In this document: positions 36,461 to 44,316 of the stretch, one piece after another
Position numbering within the stretch: the first letter of the stretch is position 1
How the letters are laid out: the number at the start of each line of letters is the position of its first letter
Position numbers and translations under genes: made by a program
Notes under the pieces: generated by a model
What the model was told of the DNA's origin: nothing
Database searches by the model: none
What the model saw: the letters and a program-made list of their open reading frames with translations, nothing else
Origin: an uncultured Nitrospira sp.
GTDB taxonomy: Bacteria; Nitrospirota; Nitrospiria; Nitrospirales; Nitrospiraceae
Direction: 5' to 3'
DNA length: 64,000 nucleotides
NCBI GenBank assembly: GCA_902500995.1
Contig: CABVSR010000003.1
Location: 62,001 to 126,000, forward strand

Positions 36461-36916
36461 ATGGGGTCTGATCAGATGGTCTCGTCGGTTCTGCGAGGTG
36501 GATCGCTTGTCACGCCGCTCTCGATCGTTCGGTATTGGGGGCCGGTCGTTCTCTATGCCGGTCTCATTTTTTTCGGCTCATCGATATCAAGCCCGCCCGA
36601 AGTCATCTCGTCTTTGCTCAGGGAGATTTCCGACAAGGTCCTGCATCTCAGCGAATATGCGCTCCTCGGCGCCTTGATCTACCGCGCCTGCCGCCATGGG
36701 TCCGGTCCATGGCTGGCGCAACATGCGCTGTTGGCGGCGGTGGCCGGTTCGGCCCTGTATGGCGTGAGCGACGAAACGCACCAATGGTTTGTGCCGTTTC
36801 GCGAGTCCGATGTCTTGGATGTGGTGGCCGACACGGTCGGCGGCACTGTGGGAGCCTGGGGCTGGCGGTGGCTTGAACGGCGCGCGGACCGGGAGAAGGT
36901 TTTCTTGTCTCGATAG
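36461..36916 (+). CDS. VanZ-family membrane protein
   Basis: A 151-residue protein with four hydrophobic segments. SDKVLHLSEYALLGALIYRA (~48-67) contains the conserved D-K-x-x-H-x-x-x-Y-x-x-L of VanZ-like domains, and YGVSDETHQWFVPFRESDVLD (two parts) the second signature S-D-E-x-x-Q. GAGGA lies about 9 nt before ATG 36461; in-frame ATGs at 36302 and 36368 would add a polar leader without support. VanZ-like proteins are widespread and mostly uncharacterised; a glycopeptide-resistance role is known only for VanZ of Enterococcus. It is divergent from the GH57 gene and convergent with the aldo/keto reductase. Confidence 0.88.
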   Translation: MGSDQMVSSVLRGGSLVTPLSIVRYWGPVVLYAGLIFFGSSISSPPEVISSLLREISDKVLHLSEYALLGALIYRACRHGSGPWLAQHALLAAVAGSALYGVSDETHQWFVPFRESDVLDVVADTVGGTVGAWGWRWLERRADREKVFLSR

Positions 36917-36941
36917 TTCCGCACCCGGCGCATCCCGGTCG

Positions 36942-37913
36942 TTACCAGGCATAGGCTTCGGGGGCCGCTCCTCCGGGGCCGGGAAAGATCGCGTCCAATG
37001 CTTTGAGTTGTTCCGCCGTCAATGTCAGCTCCAAGCTTCGCATAGCGATGGTCAGTTGTTCCATCGTGCGAGGACCGATGATGGGGGCTGTCACCGCTGG
37101 TTGCTGCAACAGCCAGGCGAGGGCGACCGCGGCAGGCTCGGCATTGAGGGTTCTGCACCACTGCTCATACGCCTCCAATTTCTGACGGTGGAGCTCGATG
37201 TCCTTGCGGACGTCTTCTTCCGCCCGGCGACCGCTCGCGCTCTGATTCAGGGCGCCGCCGAGCAGCCCTCGCGCGAGGGGACTCCAGGGAATGATGCCGA
37301 TACCATAGGCTTGGCAGGCCGGAATCACTTCAAGCTCGATGGTTCGCTCGAGCAGGTTGTACAAGCTCTGTTCGGAAATCAACCCGAGAAAATGGCGTGA
37401 ACGGGCCGCCTCCTGCGCCTGAGCGAGGTGCCAGCCCGCAAAATTACTGCTACCGGCGTAGAGCACTTTGCCTTCCCGGCACAGTTGCTCCATCGCCTGC
37501 CAGATTTCTTCCCAGGGACAGTCACGGTCGATGTGGTGCATCTGGTAGAGGTCGATATAATCCGTCTGGAGACGGCGCAGACTGTCTTCGCACGCGCGTT
37601 TGATATGCAGGGCAGACAGGCGCGACTGATTGGGCCAGTCGCCCATGCGCCCGTAGACTTTCGTGGCGAGCACCACCTTCTCGCGCCGCCCGCCGCCCTG
37701 AGCCAGCCAGCGGCCGACGATCTGTTCCGTGACGCCTTCTCCTACCTTCCAGCCGTACACATTGGCGCTGTCAAAAAAATTGATCCCGAGTTCGAGCGCG
37801 CGATCCATGATCTGCCCGCTGTCGGTCTCACTCGTGTGAGGGCCGAAATTCATGGTGCCGAGACAGAGGCGACTGACGCGCACTCCTGAACGGCCGAGGT
37901 GAACGTATTGCAT
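36942..37913 (-). CDS. Aldo/keto reductase
   Basis: A 323-residue (beta/alpha)8 NADPH oxidoreductase. The catalytic tetrad fits: Asp in FFDSANVYG (~50-58, with Tyr), Lys in VVLATKVYG (~85), His in LYQMHHIDRDCPWEE (~121-135). The C-terminal NADPH site is seen at TAPIIGPRTMEQL (~275). It matches the AKR family close to YghZ/Tas and bacterial voltage-gated-channel-beta-like proteins. AAGGAGG lies before the ATG. It converges with VanZ (25-nt gap). The substrate is unknown; aldehydes such as methylglyoxal are frequent for this class. Confidence 0.94.
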   Translation of the reverse strand: MQYVHLGRSGVRVSRLCLGTMNFGPHTSETDSGQIMDRALELGINFFDSANVYGWKVGEGVTEQIVGRWLAQGGGRREKVVLATKVYGRMGDWPNQSRLSALHIKRACEDSLRRLQTDYIDLYQMHHIDRDCPWEEIWQAMEQLCREGKVLYAGSSNFAGWHLAQAQEAARSRHFLGLISEQSLYNLLERTIELEVIPACQAYGIGIIPWSPLARGLLGGALNQSASGRRAEEDVRKDIELHRQKLEAYEQWCRTLNAEPAAVALAWLLQQPAVTAPIIGPRTMEQLTIAMRSLELTLTAEQLKALDAIFPGPGGAAPEAYAW

Positions 37914-38025
37914 AGGGCCTCCTTGGCTAGCACCTCAGGATACCGGCTTACGACGGAGGCTGACAACCAATCACTGTCGGCGCAGGCAGGACGATCGGCG
38001 GTCGCATGCAGCAGGTGACTTTCTA

Positions 38026-38054
38026 CTGGCAGTCCGGAGCCGTTTGGCTATAAT
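38026..38054 (+). promoter_or_regulatory. Promoter of amgK, likely near-leaderless
   Basis: CTGGCA (38026-38031), 17 nt, then a perfect TATAAT (38049-38054). Only 9 nt separate the -10 box from the ATG at 38064, and there is no ribosome site, so the transcript would start at or within about 3 nt of the start codon. Confidence 0.55.
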
Positions 38055-38063
38055 GCCGATCGT

Positions 38064-39170
38064 ATGAGCACGACAAATCCAGCCGCGCCCGCGGCACCGC
38101 TTGCCCCTCCCGATCCTGTACGTATTGCCCGGACGGTCGCTGGCAGATTGCCATTTTCGGCTGAGATGGCCGGGCTTAGCCCGCTGGCCGGTGATGCGTC
38201 CAATCGCCGGTATTTCCGGATTGCCCTGAAGGGCTCGCCCTCCGCGCTGATTCTCATGCAGCTCGCCGATCCGGAAGGGTTCAAGAAATCCGAAGAGGCC
38301 GTCAGCGGCGCTTCCGCGCAGATTGCAGAATTGCCGTTCACCAATGTGCTGAGCCACCTGCAACGGACCGGCGTCACCGTGCCGGCGTTATATTATTTTG
38401 ACCGCGACGCCGGGCTGCTGTATCTGGAAGATTTCGGGGATCTGACGCTGGCGGAGGCTTGCCGGCATGCAGACGCCGCCCGGCTTCAGGCCTTGTATCG
38501 CCAGGCGATCGATCAGCTGGTGTTGCTGCAGGTCAAAGGCACCACACCGCCCGCGCCGGGATGTATTGCCTTTCACCGGCGATTCGATGTGCCGCTGTTG
38601 ATGTGGGAGTTCGACCACTTTCTCGAATACGGCGTGACGGCCCGTGTGGGGCATCCGATGAAACCGGAGGATGATGCAGCCGTACGCGGTGCGTTTCAAC
38701 GTATTGCCGAACTGCTGGCCGGGCAGCCCCAGGTGTTTGTCCATCGCGATTACCATTCGCGCAATCTCATGGTGGATGGATCTCGCATGGGCATCATCGA
38801 TTTCCAGGATGCGCTCATGGGGCCCGCCACATACGATCTGGCCTCGCTGCTGAAAGATGCCTATATCGAATTGGATGAGGGGGTCGTGGACGGGCTGGTC
38901 GAACATTTTCTCGACGGTCTTGCCGGGCTCGGTAGCAAGGTCGATGATCGCCCCGCGTTTCGCCGCGTCTTCGACCTCACCAGTATCCAGCGCAATCTGA
39001 AGGCGGCCGGCCGATTCGTCTATATCGATCGGGTGAAACACAATCCAAAATTCCTTGCCGATATCCCTCGCGTTCTTGGCTACGTGAAACGGAATTTGTT
39101 CAAATACCCCGAGTTGGCCACAGTACGTCAGCACTTGTCTCCCTACGTGGTCGAACTGCAAGAGGCGTGA
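38064..39170 (+). CDS. amgK: Cell-wall amino-sugar kinase (AmgK type)
   Basis: A 368-residue aminoglycoside-phosphotransferase-fold kinase. After a Pro/Ala-rich leader it has LAGDASNRRYFRI (~52), LLYLEDFGDLTLAEA (~118), the catalytic loop FVHRDYHSRNLMVDG (~225) and MGIIDFQDALMGPATYDLASLL (DFQ Mg-binding Asp, ~247). In Pseudomonas AmgK phosphorylates MurNAc and GlcNAc at C1 for the fosfomycin-tolerant recycling route, and MurU next door then makes the UDP-sugar; the same order occurs here. The role is therefore inferred from both sequence class and the partner gene. Its own TATAAT box lies directly upstream. Confidence 0.88.
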   Translation: MSTTNPAAPAAPLAPPDPVRIARTVAGRLPFSAEMAGLSPLAGDASNRRYFRIALKGSPSALILMQLADPEGFKKSEEAVSGASAQIAELPFTNVLSHLQRTGVTVPALYYFDRDAGLLYLEDFGDLTLAEACRHADAARLQALYRQAIDQLVLLQVKGTTPPAPGCIAFHRRFDVPLLMWEFDHFLEYGVTARVGHPMKPEDDAAVRGAFQRIAELLAGQPQVFVHRDYHSRNLMVDGSRMGIIDFQDALMGPATYDLASLLKDAYIELDEGVVDGLVEHFLDGLAGLGSKVDDRPAFRRVFDLTSIQRNLKAAGRFVYIDRVKHNPKFLADIPRVLGYVKRNLFKYPELATVRQHLSPYVVELQEA

Positions 39171-39189
39171 AACGGGCTTTTGAAGAAGG

Positions 39190-39234
39190 ATCTCGTGTTG
39201 CGGCGATTCACGCTTCACGAGTCACGCTTCACGG
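39190..39234. repeat. Second dispersed repeat (GTGAAGCG family) between amgK and murU
   Basis: The gap holds, on the minus strand, tandem GTGAAGCGTGA-type units (CGTGAAGCGTGACTCGTGAA) with ACGAGA after them. The same motif occurs at 48839-48906 and 60526-60606, all in intergenic positions. The unit length is about 16-17 nt. It separates the amgK stop and the murU ATG. Confidence 0.55.
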
Positions 39235-39243
39235 TTGTTGTAC

Positions 39244-39990
39244 ATGAAAGCCATGATCCTCGCAGCCGGCCTCGGCACTCGGTTGAGGCCTCTAACCGAT
39301 AGCACCCCGAAACCGCTCCTTCCGGTCGCCGGCACACCGATGATCGTCTGGAATCTCTTACTGCTGAAGCGGCATGGCATTCGGGACGTCATCATCAACC
39401 TCCATCATCTCGGTACGATGATTTCGCAGGCGCTGGGAGACGGCCGGACGTTCGGGATGCGAATCGTCTATTCCCACGAGCCGGTCATTCTCGGCACCGG
39501 CGGCGGGATCAAGCAGGCGGAGCCGTATTTCCACGGTGAACCGGTGCTGGTTCTCAACGGCGATACGCTGTTCGAATTGGACCTCGGCGCCTTGATGGCA
39601 TTCCACCGCGAGCAGCAGGCGGCTGCGACGCTGGTCTTGCGGAAAGATCCCGAGGCGGCTCGCTGGGGGTTGGTGGAAGTGACGGATCGTGGAGAGGTGG
39701 TGCGCATCACGGGGCGCGGCCGGACAGAAACGGCACCGGCCCTCGCGCGCATGTTTGCCGGCATTCACATTCTGCATCCGCGACTGTTGCGGTACTTGCC
39801 CGCCGGCAAAGAGTGTTCGATCATCGATGCCTACGTGCAAGGCATCCAAGAGGGAGAGCGAATCCTGAGCTACGACTTCGACGGATTTTGGAGCGACGTG
39901 GGAACGCCGGAGCGGTATGCCCAAGTGGAGCAGGATGCAGCAGAGGGTTTGCTCAGTTTGTCCGCCAGAACGGTCGGTTCTTCAATATAA
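39244..39990 (+). CDS. murU: MurNAc-1-phosphate uridylyltransferase/NDP-sugar pyrophosphorylase
   Basis: A 248-residue nucleotidyltransferase. MKAMILAAGLGTRLRPLTD is the canonical G-x-G-T-R-x-R-P-x-T start, LVLNGDTLFELDL (~103) carries the catalytic Asp, and GFWSDVGTPERYAQVE (~217) closes the sugar site. It is short and lacks the C-terminal left-handed helix, as in MurU rather than GlmU. ATG 39244 is chosen as the start of the family motif; a TTG three codons earlier is not needed. It follows amgK by 73 nt that include a GTGAAGCG-type repeat. Together they would recycle MurNAc to UDP-MurNAc. Confidence 0.88.
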   Translation: MKAMILAAGLGTRLRPLTDSTPKPLLPVAGTPMIVWNLLLLKRHGIRDVIINLHHLGTMISQALGDGRTFGMRIVYSHEPVILGTGGGIKQAEPYFHGEPVLVLNGDTLFELDLGALMAFHREQQAAATLVLRKDPEAARWGLVEVTDRGEVVRITGRGRTETAPALARMFAGIHILHPRLLRYLPAGKECSIIDAYVQGIQEGERILSYDFDGFWSDVGTPERYAQVEQDAAEGLLSLSARTVGSSI

Positions 39991-40114
39991 CCGGAGGCTC
40001 AAAAAGTTCGTCCAGCAAGGCCGCAGCAATGCGACGAGGCGAGGCGTACCCTTGCGGTACGTTGAGCTTCGGAGCGATGCGAGAACGAAGCTGGCGGGCT
40101 TTTTCAGCCTCCGG
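39991..40114. repeat. Dispersed palindromic element, copy B
   Basis: 124 nt between two converging genes. It starts at the base after the murU stop and ends 5 nt before the stop of the response-regulator gene. Outer arms CCGGAGGCTCAAAAAG (39991-40006) and CTTTTTCAGCCTCCGG (40099-40114) pair with one mismatch. Central core GCGTACCCTTGCGGTACG at 40043-40060 is identical to copy A. It may act as a two-way terminator. Confidence 0.85.
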
Positions 40115-40119
40115 ACTGG

Positions 40120-41493
40120 CTACTCGCCGGTGGGCTTCCGCTGCTTGATCAACCGCGCCAGATAGGTTCGCTGCAGGTCCAGAAACTCCGCCGCCTTCGT
40201 CTGGTTGCCCCCCGCTTTTTCCAAGGCCCGATCGATGATATAGGCGCTATGCGCTTCCATGGACTCATGGTAGGTGAGGTTCATGTACGGAAGCGCGTGG
40301 CCGGCTCCGCCCTTGCCTGAGGTGTCATCGGGAGAGAGTGCCAGGAATTCCGGTTCGATGACGTCGTTGGGGCTGAGCACGACGGCCCGGGAAAGCACGT
40401 TGTCGAGTTCGCGGATGTTCCCGGGCCAAGAGTAGTGAGTGAGCGCGGCCCTGGCTGCAGGACTGAGGGTCACACCGGGACGTTTCGCTTCGTAGGCATG
40501 CCGTTTGAGAAAAAATTCTGCGAGCTGGACGATGTCTTCGCTCCGTTCCCGCAAGGGAGGGAGGGTGAAGCTCACGACGTTGAGCCGGAAGAACAGATCC
40601 TCCCGGAACTGTCCGGCTTTGACCGACTGCCGGAGATCCTTGTTGGTGGCGGCTACGAAGCGAATGTTCACGGAGACCGACCGTGAGCCGCCCACGCGCT
40701 GAAATTCCTTATCCTGGAGGACGCGCAGTAACTTGGCCTGTAACGGCAGGGGCATGTCCCCGATCTCGTCGAGAAACACCGTGCCGCCCTCCGCCATTTC
40801 GAGCTTGCCCTTCTGCAGCCGGTCTGCCCCGGTGAAGGCGCCGCGTTCGTGCCCGAAGAGTTCGTTCTCGAGCAGCGTTTCCGTGAGCGCGACGCAATTG
40901 ATCACGACCATGGGCATGCTCTGCCGCGGGCTCCACTGGTGAATGGAACGCGCGAAGAGTTCCTTGCCGGTCCCGCTTTCACCCAACAGAAGAATGCTGG
41001 CATCCGACTTGGCGGCACGCTGGGCCGATTCGATGATGCCCCTGATCTTCTGGCTGTCGCCGACGATGGTGGCGTAGCGATTCTGGACGTCGGACTTGAG
41101 GGCCGCGACCTGCCGCTTCAAGGAATCCCGCTCCAGCGCTTTTTGAATGACGATCAAGAGATGATCTTTTTCCAGCGGCTTGGTCAGAAAATCATAGGCG
41201 CCGTGCCGCATTGCTTCCACGGCATCCGGAATCGTGCCGGCGGCGGTCATGACGATCACCGGGATGTCTTCGCACTGTTTGTTCTGGGCCATGCGCTTCA
41301 GGACGTCCATTCCCTTCAGTCGCGGTAGATACAGGTCCAGCAGCACCAGGTTGGGAGATTCCTGCTCGATGAGTTCGAGGCCGCGCTGGCCGTCGCCGGC
41401 GGTGAAGGTTTTGTAGCCGCCGGCGTCGAGACGATCCTGTAGCATCGTCACGATGTCTTGATCGTCGTCGACTATGAGCACCTTGGCTTTCAT
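40120..41493 (-). CDS. Sigma-54-dependent response regulator (NtrC type)
   Basis: A 457-residue three-domain regulator. A receiver domain (~1-120) with VLIVDDDQDI and the phospho-acceptor Asp in LVLLDLYLP; an AAA+ domain (~145-375) with Walker A GESGTGKELFARSIH, GAFTGAD (the sigma-54 contact loop) and VFLDEIGDMPL; a Fis-type helix-turn-helix at the C-terminus (AGGNQTKAAEFLDLQRTYLARLI). It activates promoters with RpoN. No sensor kinase gene adjoins it; the neighbour is DUF1015, 19 nt away on the same strand. The target genes are unknown. Confidence 0.96.
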   Translation of the reverse strand: MKAKVLIVDDDQDIVTMLQDRLDAGGYKTFTAGDGQRGLELIEQESPNLVLLDLYLPRLKGMDVLKRMAQNKQCEDIPVIVMTAAGTIPDAVEAMRHGAYDFLTKPLEKDHLLIVIQKALERDSLKRQVAALKSDVQNRYATIVGDSQKIRGIIESAQRAAKSDASILLLGESGTGKELFARSIHQWSPRQSMPMVVINCVALTETLLENELFGHERGAFTGADRLQKGKLEMAEGGTVFLDEIGDMPLPLQAKLLRVLQDKEFQRVGGSRSVSVNIRFVAATNKDLRQSVKAGQFREDLFFRLNVVSFTLPPLRERSEDIVQLAEFFLKRHAYEAKRPGVTLSPAARAALTHYSWPGNIRELDNVLSRAVVLSPNDVIEPEFLALSPDDTSGKGGAGHALPYMNLTYHESMEAHSAYIIDRALEKAGGNQTKAAEFLDLQRTYLARLIKQRKPTGE

Positions 41494-41512
41494 CGCGTCC
41501 TGCCGGTCATTT

Positions 41513-42835
41513 CTAGCCTTCCATCACATTCATCACCAAACCGGTGAGCGGCTTCGGAAAGAAATAGGTGGACTTGTGGGGCATTCGCTCGCCCGCGGAA
41601 GCGACCGCTTTGACTTCGGCCACTTTGGTCGGGTTCAGCAACAGGGCGGCCGTGCCGGTTCCCTGGCGCACCCAGTTCAAGGCCTCATGATCATCCTTCG
41701 AATACAACATGGCTTCCTGCTCTTGCTGGGTCGGGCAGAGTGTGGCAATCACATGTTGCTGCAGCAGCGACACGTCGAGCCGATCGCGCGGTGACGTGGA
41801 GGCCGTCGGGCGATGCGAGGCCCGCAAGGTCAGCAGGTAATAGTGCGAGTCATTTTTCAGGGCCAGTCCGAACATCGGCACGGACTGTCCTTGGCTGCGC
41901 AGTGTCTCGATGAACTGCGCGCGCACCTGCGGTTCATTGCCTGCTTGGAAGGGGAGCGCGGTGACTTCGAACACGGGCTCGAACTTGCCCAGGAGATCCT
42001 TCGGCGCGGGCACCGGTGTCGTCAGCACGCGATGGGTCGGCAGCACGGTCAGACCCTTGTCCTCCAGGCTGGCAAAGAGCATCAGGACGTTGTCGTAGGG
42101 TTGCGGCGACGAGGCCGCGCCGGCCTGTTGCCGTCTGGCGCGGCGGTAGTTCAGCGCCGTTTCGTAGCGATGATGGCCGTCGGCGATGAACAGTTGTTTC
42201 GTGTTCATGATCCGGACGACCTTCTCGAGCACCTTCGCATCGGTGATGCTCCACAGCCGCTGCCGGAATCCCTCGTCGTCCTGGAAATCAATGCGCGGTT
42301 TCTCCGCGGCGATCGACTGTTCAAGCAAGGTGAGGACCTCGTTCTGGGGATCCGAATAGAGCGAAATGATGGCGCTGAAATTCGCGCGGCAGGCTTCGAG
42401 GAGATTGAGCCGGTCGGTTTTTGCCGCCGCGCGGGTATTCTCGTGGGGGTAGATCTTGCCCGACCCGAATTCTTCAAGCTCCACCGTGGACAAGAATCCT
42501 TTGAACACCTTGGTCGGCGTCCCGGGCGCCGAATAGGGAGGTCGGTATTCAATGGTGTGGTAGTAGACGGCCGGCTGCGAATCCTTGCGCAGGGCGCCGC
42601 TTTTGAGCCAATCGCCGAGGGCTCCTGCGGCGCGCGTGTATTTATTGTTGGCCGGCGTATCGCCCGGCTGCTCGTAGCCAAGTTCCAGCCGGACGACGTT
42701 GTTCGGGTGGCGATCATGCAAGGTCTTTTGTAGCGTGCTGTCGATGATATCGTAGGGCGGTGCGACGACCTGCCGGACATCGCCGACCGTCGCAGGATGA
42801 TAAAGGGTGCCGTGAAAGGGGATGATCTGTGCCAT
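41513..42835 (-). CDS. DUF1015-family protein
   Basis: A 440-residue soluble protein of the DUF1015 family. Diagnostic text: PFHGTLYHPATVGDVRQVVAPPYDIID in two parts at the start, YEQPGD, GFLSTVELEEFGSGKIYPHE (~115-135) and FIADGHHRYETAL (~216-228). The family is wide in bacteria and archaea and is sometimes linked to phosphoserine or SerA-like genes, but has no proven activity; the conserved H-H-R-Y-E-T could be a metal or nucleotide site. It sits 19 nt upstream of the sigma-54 regulator, so the two may be one unit. Function is unknown. Confidence 0.9.
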   Translation of the reverse strand: MAQIIPFHGTLYHPATVGDVRQVVAPPYDIIDSTLQKTLHDRHPNNVVRLELGYEQPGDTPANNKYTRAAGALGDWLKSGALRKDSQPAVYYHTIEYRPPYSAPGTPTKVFKGFLSTVELEEFGSGKIYPHENTRAAAKTDRLNLLEACRANFSAIISLYSDPQNEVLTLLEQSIAAEKPRIDFQDDEGFRQRLWSITDAKVLEKVVRIMNTKQLFIADGHHRYETALNYRRARRQQAGAASSPQPYDNVLMLFASLEDKGLTVLPTHRVLTTPVPAPKDLLGKFEPVFEVTALPFQAGNEPQVRAQFIETLRSQGQSVPMFGLALKNDSHYYLLTLRASHRPTASTSPRDRLDVSLLQQHVIATLCPTQQEQEAMLYSKDDHEALNWVRQGTGTAALLLNPTKVAEVKAVASAGERMPHKSTYFFPKPLTGLVMNVMEG

Positions 42836-43076
42836 GCGGTGCTATCCTTTTTTTGGGATGGGTGCGGTGTGGCTTGCGGGCTTTCGTGAAAGATCGCCTG
42901 CGGTGGCGGCCGCTGTCGGAGATTGTGAGTCGGTAAGGGTCATCGGGCCGCCGCGGTGGTCGTGTTGGGATTCAACATTCTTTATGGGGTCATCCGGCGA
43001 CGCGTATCGGCGCCGCCGCTCAACGAATTCCTACGGTCGGTACAGCGTGGGCGTTGTGGAGCCGGGCGGCGGCAAC

Positions 43077-44081
43077 TCAGCGGTCGCGAGTCACCATATA
43101 GTCCGCGGCGATGGACAGGGCGCGCTTGGCGGTGTTGTCGTGGAACAAGTCGAGATCGCGTTTGGCGGCGGCGACAAACGCATGCGCCCGCTCCATGGCG
43201 TAGGCGATGGACCCGTATTCCTGCATCAAGGCCACGATGCGGCGCAGTTCCTCATCGGTCAAGGTTCTGGTTTCCATGCGATCTTTGATCAACTGCCGGT
43301 CCGATTCCGGGCAGTGTTGCAAGAGATGCAACAGCGGCAGCGTCGCCTTGCCTTGCCGAAGGTCCTGGCCCAGTGTTTTGCCCAGATGTTCGCCGTTGGC
43401 AGTGTAGTCCAGCGTGTCATCCGCCAATTGGAATGCAATGCCCAGCCGCTGCCCGAAACGGAACAGCGCCTCCTGTAATTCCTCCGTAGCTCCGCCGACA
43501 ATCGCGCCGATCTTGCACGAGGCCGCGATCAAACCGGCGGTCTTGTGCTCGATGATGCGGAGATATTCCGGTTCCGGCATCAGCGGGTTGCCGTTGTAGT
43601 ACAGTTGGAGCACCTCGCCTTCGGCCATCTTCCGGCAGGCTTCCGACAGTGCTTCGTTGATGCCTTGATTGCGAAAGTCGACGATCTGGCAGATGGCTCG
43701 CGAATAGAGATAATCGCCCACCAGAATGCTGATCTGGTTGCCCCAAACCTTGCTCGCGGTACGGCGGCCCCGGCGCAGGTCGGCGTCGTCGACGACGTCG
43801 TCGTGCAGCAGGGTGGCGGTATGAATAAATTCGACCAGGCTACCGAGAGCCTGATGATCCTGGCCGGCGTATCCGCAGAGATGCGCGCTGAGGAGGACAA
43901 AGAGGGGTCGGACGCGTTTGCCGCCGCTGTTCAGAATGTGGGCGGCGACCGTATTGACGAGATCGACACTGGAGTCGAGATTTTTCCGGATCTGATCCTC
44001 GACCCCCTCGAGCTCTTCGCGGTACACATCCCAGACATCGGCCATGCTGTGGAGTGTGAGGGTGGTCGGTCCGTTCGACAT
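43077..44081 (-). CDS. ispB: Long-chain polyprenyl diphosphate synthase
   Basis: A 334-residue trans-prenyltransferase. First aspartate-rich motif LLHDDVVDDADLRRG (~92-106), second QLADDTLDYTAN (~220), both with the D-D-x-x-D needed for Mg and allylic diphosphate. Length and motifs match octaprenyl/heptaprenyl synthases making quinone side chains, hence the symbol, although exact chain length cannot be read. No ribosome site precedes ATG 44081; TACTAT is 7 nt upstream. It diverges from gltB over a 235-nt gap. Confidence 0.9.
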   Translation of the reverse strand: MSNGPTTLTLHSMADVWDVYREELEGVEDQIRKNLDSSVDLVNTVAAHILNSGGKRVRPLFVLLSAHLCGYAGQDHQALGSLVEFIHTATLLHDDVVDDADLRRGRRTASKVWGNQISILVGDYLYSRAICQIVDFRNQGINEALSEACRKMAEGEVLQLYYNGNPLMPEPEYLRIIEHKTAGLIAASCKIGAIVGGATEELQEALFRFGQRLGIAFQLADDTLDYTANGEHLGKTLGQDLRQGKATLPLLHLLQHCPESDRQLIKDRMETRTLTDEELRRIVALMQEYGSIAYAMERAHAFVAAAKRDLDLFHDNTAKRALSIAADYMVTRDR

Positions 44082-44088
44082 GGGGCGG

Positions 44089-44118
44089 ATAGTAGGGCAG
44101 GAAACTCCACTAAGTCAA
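44089..44118 (-). promoter_or_regulatory. Promoter of the polyprenyl synthase, likely leaderless
   Basis: On the minus strand TTGACT, 18 nt, TACTAT, then 7 nt to the ATG at 44081. The -35 box matches five of six bases. Initiation would fall at the start codon, and no Shine-Dalgarno precedes it. Confidence 0.5.
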
Positions 44119-44162
44119 GCACTGGTCGGATGGTTTGTCGCTCAGTTTGCGTCCCCGTTCTC

Positions 44163-44192
44163 TTGACAGTTTCACGGCCCATCCAGTAAGGT
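44163..44192 (+). promoter_or_regulatory. Possible gltB promoter
   Basis: A perfect TTGACA (44163-44168), 18 nt and TAAGGT (three of six) lie about 125 nt before the gltB ATG in the divergent gap. The weak -10 box leaves this open. No sigma-54-type GG-N10-GC site was seen in this gap. Confidence 0.3.
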
Positions 44193-44316
44193 GACTTCTC
44201 GCTGATTTCCCCGAATGAATGGTAGCAGTCACCGTGGTCGTGCGACAGCTTCAATGTCCCCGCAAGGGGAGTCTGTTCCCCGGTTCATTGCCTGCCTCTA
44301 GACGAGAATACGTGCC

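Noticed and set aside
44082-44316. Possible sigma-54 promoter for gltB
   Set aside because: No GG-N10-GC pattern was found in the divergent gap despite the nearby sigma-54 regulator gene.
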